Below, one piece after another: positions 13,412-14,885 of a stretch of 14,885 nt of DNA (its first letter is position 1; the number at the start of each line of letters is the position of its first letter). The position numbers and the translations under genes are program-made. The notes under the pieces were generated by a model, which worked only from the letters and a program-made list of their open reading frames with translations, was not told where the DNA came from and did not search any database. The stretch is from Mailhella massiliensis (GTDB lineage Bacteria > Desulfobacterota > Desulfovibrionia > Desulfovibrionales > Desulfovibrionaceae): contig NZ_DYZA01000220.1 of NCBI RefSeq assembly GCF_020741395.1, positions 1-14,885 of the forward strand. Direction: 5' to 3'.

Positions 13412-14251
13412 TTAGTCTTCCAGCCCGAAGAGGCGGGCGCCGTTTTGGTACATGATTTTGTCCGCCACTTCAGGACGAAGGCGGCTCACATAGTTTTCCA
13501 CGGCTTTTTCCAGCGGCATGGCCGGGTAGGAAGAGCCGAAGACTATCTGATCCTGAAGCGTGTAGTTGGCTGCGAGAATATAGTCCGCGCCGCCCGGGGC
13601 GAAGCTCATGGCCCAGGTGTCGGGCGAGAGAATCACGTTGGGGCAGTCCATGGCCACTTTGCATACGGCCGCCACATAGGGCCATCCCCCATGGCAGAGC
13701 ACAAGCTTCAGGTTGCGGAAGTGCGAGGCCACGTCGTAAACCAGTTCCGGCGCGTACCAGCGCGGGTCTGCCACACGCCCGCCGAAGGAGAGCAGCACCG
13801 GAATACCTTTTTCCGAGCAGTATTCGTATACAGGGAATATGTCGGGATTGTTGACGAACCATTTCACCGGCGTGGTATAGAGTCCCGGCTCCATGATGAT
13901 GGCACGGCAGGGCCCGTTCACACAGTATTTTTCTATGGCAGTGCAAGCCGCTTCAGGATGGAGGGGATCGACCCACGGAACGCCGAGAAAATGTCCGGGA
14001 TATTCCTCCATCAGGGAGAGGGCGTCGTCGTTGCTGCCGTTCTGGGGCAGACGTACCGGGGCCACGCCCCACACGACGCCGGCCCTGTCCATCTCCTCAA
14101 CGAGCAGCCCCGTATCCTTCCGGCGGGCCGCTTCCGAAACGGAGCCCAGGTCGCGCATGGCGTGGGATTTTTCCAGAGCGGGCATATCGTACATGAAGGA
14201 ATTGAGGTAGGTCCTGTACGGGGGGCGGAGGCGGAAATCTATGGCTCGCAT
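13412..14251 (-). CDS. Amidohydrolase-fold (Amidohydro_2) protein B, metal ligands missing
   Basis: A 279-aa paralogue of the protein at 8693-9556; by eye about 45% identical over the last 105 residues and less before that. It follows the amidohydrolase family 2 plan but lacks its metal site: HxH on strand 1 is R7-L-R9 (IDFRLRPPY), the strand-5 His is S155 (IPVLLSFGG), and the strand-8 Asp is S241 (FGSSYP). H187 in LCHGGWP is the one retained canonical His. Conserved GPC...MEPGL and AANYTLQD blocks suggest a kept binding pocket. Family precedent: LigI, a lactonase of this superfamily, works without metal, but it keeps its Asp. ATG 14251 begins nine bases after the flavoprotein stop, whose TGA overlaps the GAGGGG Shine-Dalgarno, so translation is likely coupled. 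Confidence 0.87.
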   Translation of the reverse strand: MRAIDFRLRPPYRTYLNSFMYDMPALEKSHAMRDLGSVSEAARRKDTGLLVEEMDRAGVVWGVAPVRLPQNGSNDDALSLMEEYPGHFLGVPWVDPLHPEAACTAIEKYCVNGPCRAIIMEPGLYTTPVKWFVNNPDIFPVYEYCSEKGIPVLLSFGGRVADPRWYAPELVYDVASHFRNLKLVLCHGGWPYVAAVCKVAMDCPNVILSPDTWAMSFAPGGADYILAANYTLQDQIVFGSSYPAMPLEKAVENYVSRLRPEVADKIMYQNGARLFGLED

Positions 14252-14260
14252 AATCCCCCC

Positions 14261-14885
14261 TCAGCGGCAGAAGTTCGCGCGGACGCGCTTTTCATACACG
14301 GGGGCCGGGATGCTTTCCCTGGTGGCCTCCAGTACCTTCAGTATCCAGGCCATGTTCCTGCCGAGCACCTGCATGGTCTGCACGCCTTCTGCGTCCTGGG
14401 AGAGGAATTCCTCGGGCTTCCACCCGAACACCACGTTCCAGTACTGGCTGTTGACGGTGAGAAGGTTGGCGCAGTTCAAGTAGTTGCCGAGCTGCTGCAC
14501 GGTGTTGACGGCTCCGGCCCTCCGGCAGACGGCAATGGCCGTGGCCGGCTTCGGCCCCCATCCTTCGAGGTGCTCCGTGGCATAGAGCAGCCTGTCGAGG
14601 GCAGCCTTGAACGGGCCGGGAATACCCATGTAGTGTACAGGGCAGCCCAGGATCAGCCCGTCGTAATCGGGCAGCATGTCGATGATCTTGTTGACTATGT
14701 CATTGTGAATACAATGATGCCCGTTTGTTCTGCATTTTCGGCAATCAACACATCCAGCAACAGGCTTTACGCCGACATGGACTATGTCAAGGCCGATATT
14801 TTCCTTTTTCAGTTCGTCGGCAACAAGCTGAATGGCATGATAAGTTACGCCTTTTGGATTCTGGCTTCCGTTCAGTGCCAGGACT
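14261..14885 (-). CDS. Flavodoxin-fold iron-sulfur flavoprotein (NADPH-dependent FMN reductase-like), 5' end outside the window
   Basis: The open frame runs off the right edge; 207 codons are visible (first whole codon at 14884), and probably only the first few residues are missing. The start is VLALNGSQNPKG, the first strand and FMN phosphate loop of the flavodoxin-like reductases. Next is a cysteine cluster CVDCRKCRTNGHHC (CX2CX2CX6C), which matches the compact 4Fe-4S motif of the Isf family of anaerobes. Then come DYDGLILGCPVHYMGIPGPFKAALDRL (second FMN loop) and a C-terminal helix. Such proteins carry electrons between ferredoxin-type donors and small acceptors. An internal ATG at 14677 would drop the FMN loop and the cysteines and is not the true start. 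G+C falls from about 70% near 14550 to about 46% beyond 14700 inside this gene. Substrate unknown. Confidence 0.85.
   Translation of the reverse strand, partial: VLALNGSQNPKGVTYHAIQLVADELKKENIGLDIVHVGVKPVAGCVDCRKCRTNGHHCIHNDIVNKIIDMLPDYDGLILGCPVHYMGIPGPFKAALDRLLYATEHLEGWGPKPATAIAVCRRAGAVNTVQQLGNYLNCANLLTVNSQYWNVVFGWKPEEFLSQDAEGVQTMQVLGRNMAWILKVLEATRESIPAPVYEKRVRANFCR

Noticed and set aside
14261..14677. Short 138-residue protein starting at ATG 14677
   Set aside because: The frame stays open to the window edge and the upstream part encodes the FMN loop and iron-sulfur cysteines, so this ATG is internal.

Overview
The window is about 60% G+C, densely coded chromosomal DNA from a Gram-negative bacterium. 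The protein flavour (yajC-secD-secF next to argB, a short-form ThiC, a TAXI-type TRAP transporter beside amidohydrolase-fold proteins, an iron-sulfur flavoprotein) suggests an anaerobic deltaproteobacterium, perhaps of the Desulfovibrionaceae. That is inference from recognised families; no marker here proves it. I see no rRNA, tRNA, CRISPR array, insertion sequence or phage gene.

Layout. (1) Positions 17-3263, minus strand: yajC, secD and secF, the accessory part of the Sec export machinery. A strong hairpin lies between yajC and secD. (2) Positions 3487-4389, plus strand: argB, the only plus-strand gene, diverging from yajC and ending in a textbook terminator that can also work on the opposite strand. 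(3) Positions 4570-5208, minus: an unrecognised secreted protein. (4) Positions 5298-8379, minus: glnS followed by thiC, with a good sigma-70-like promoter upstream of glnS, a terminator after thiC and no visible TPP riboswitch. (5) Positions 8693 to the right edge, minus: an apparent catabolic or uptake operon, read right to left. It holds an iron-sulfur flavoprotein (cut by the window edge), amidohydrolase-fold protein B, a short-chain dehydrogenase, a TAXI substrate-binding protein, a TRAP permease and amidohydrolase-fold protein A, closed by an 18-bp hairpin.

The operon in (5) is the interesting part. The two amidohydrolase-fold proteins are diverged paralogues placed at the two ends of the transporter/dehydrogenase set. 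In both, nearly every residue that normally builds the family's metal site is replaced: HxH has become RxR, the strand-5 His is Ser or Leu, and the strand-8 Asp is Ser or Leu. Only one His remains. They are either metal-free enzymes or non-catalytic binding proteins. The permease is interrupted by an in-frame TGA, with no change of frame or length around it, so uptake may be lost, reduced to readthrough level, or the base call is wrong. A reasonable picture is uptake of a small organic acid by SBP and permease, followed by processing by the SDR, the flavoprotein and the two TIM-barrel proteins. The substrate cannot be read from the sequence.
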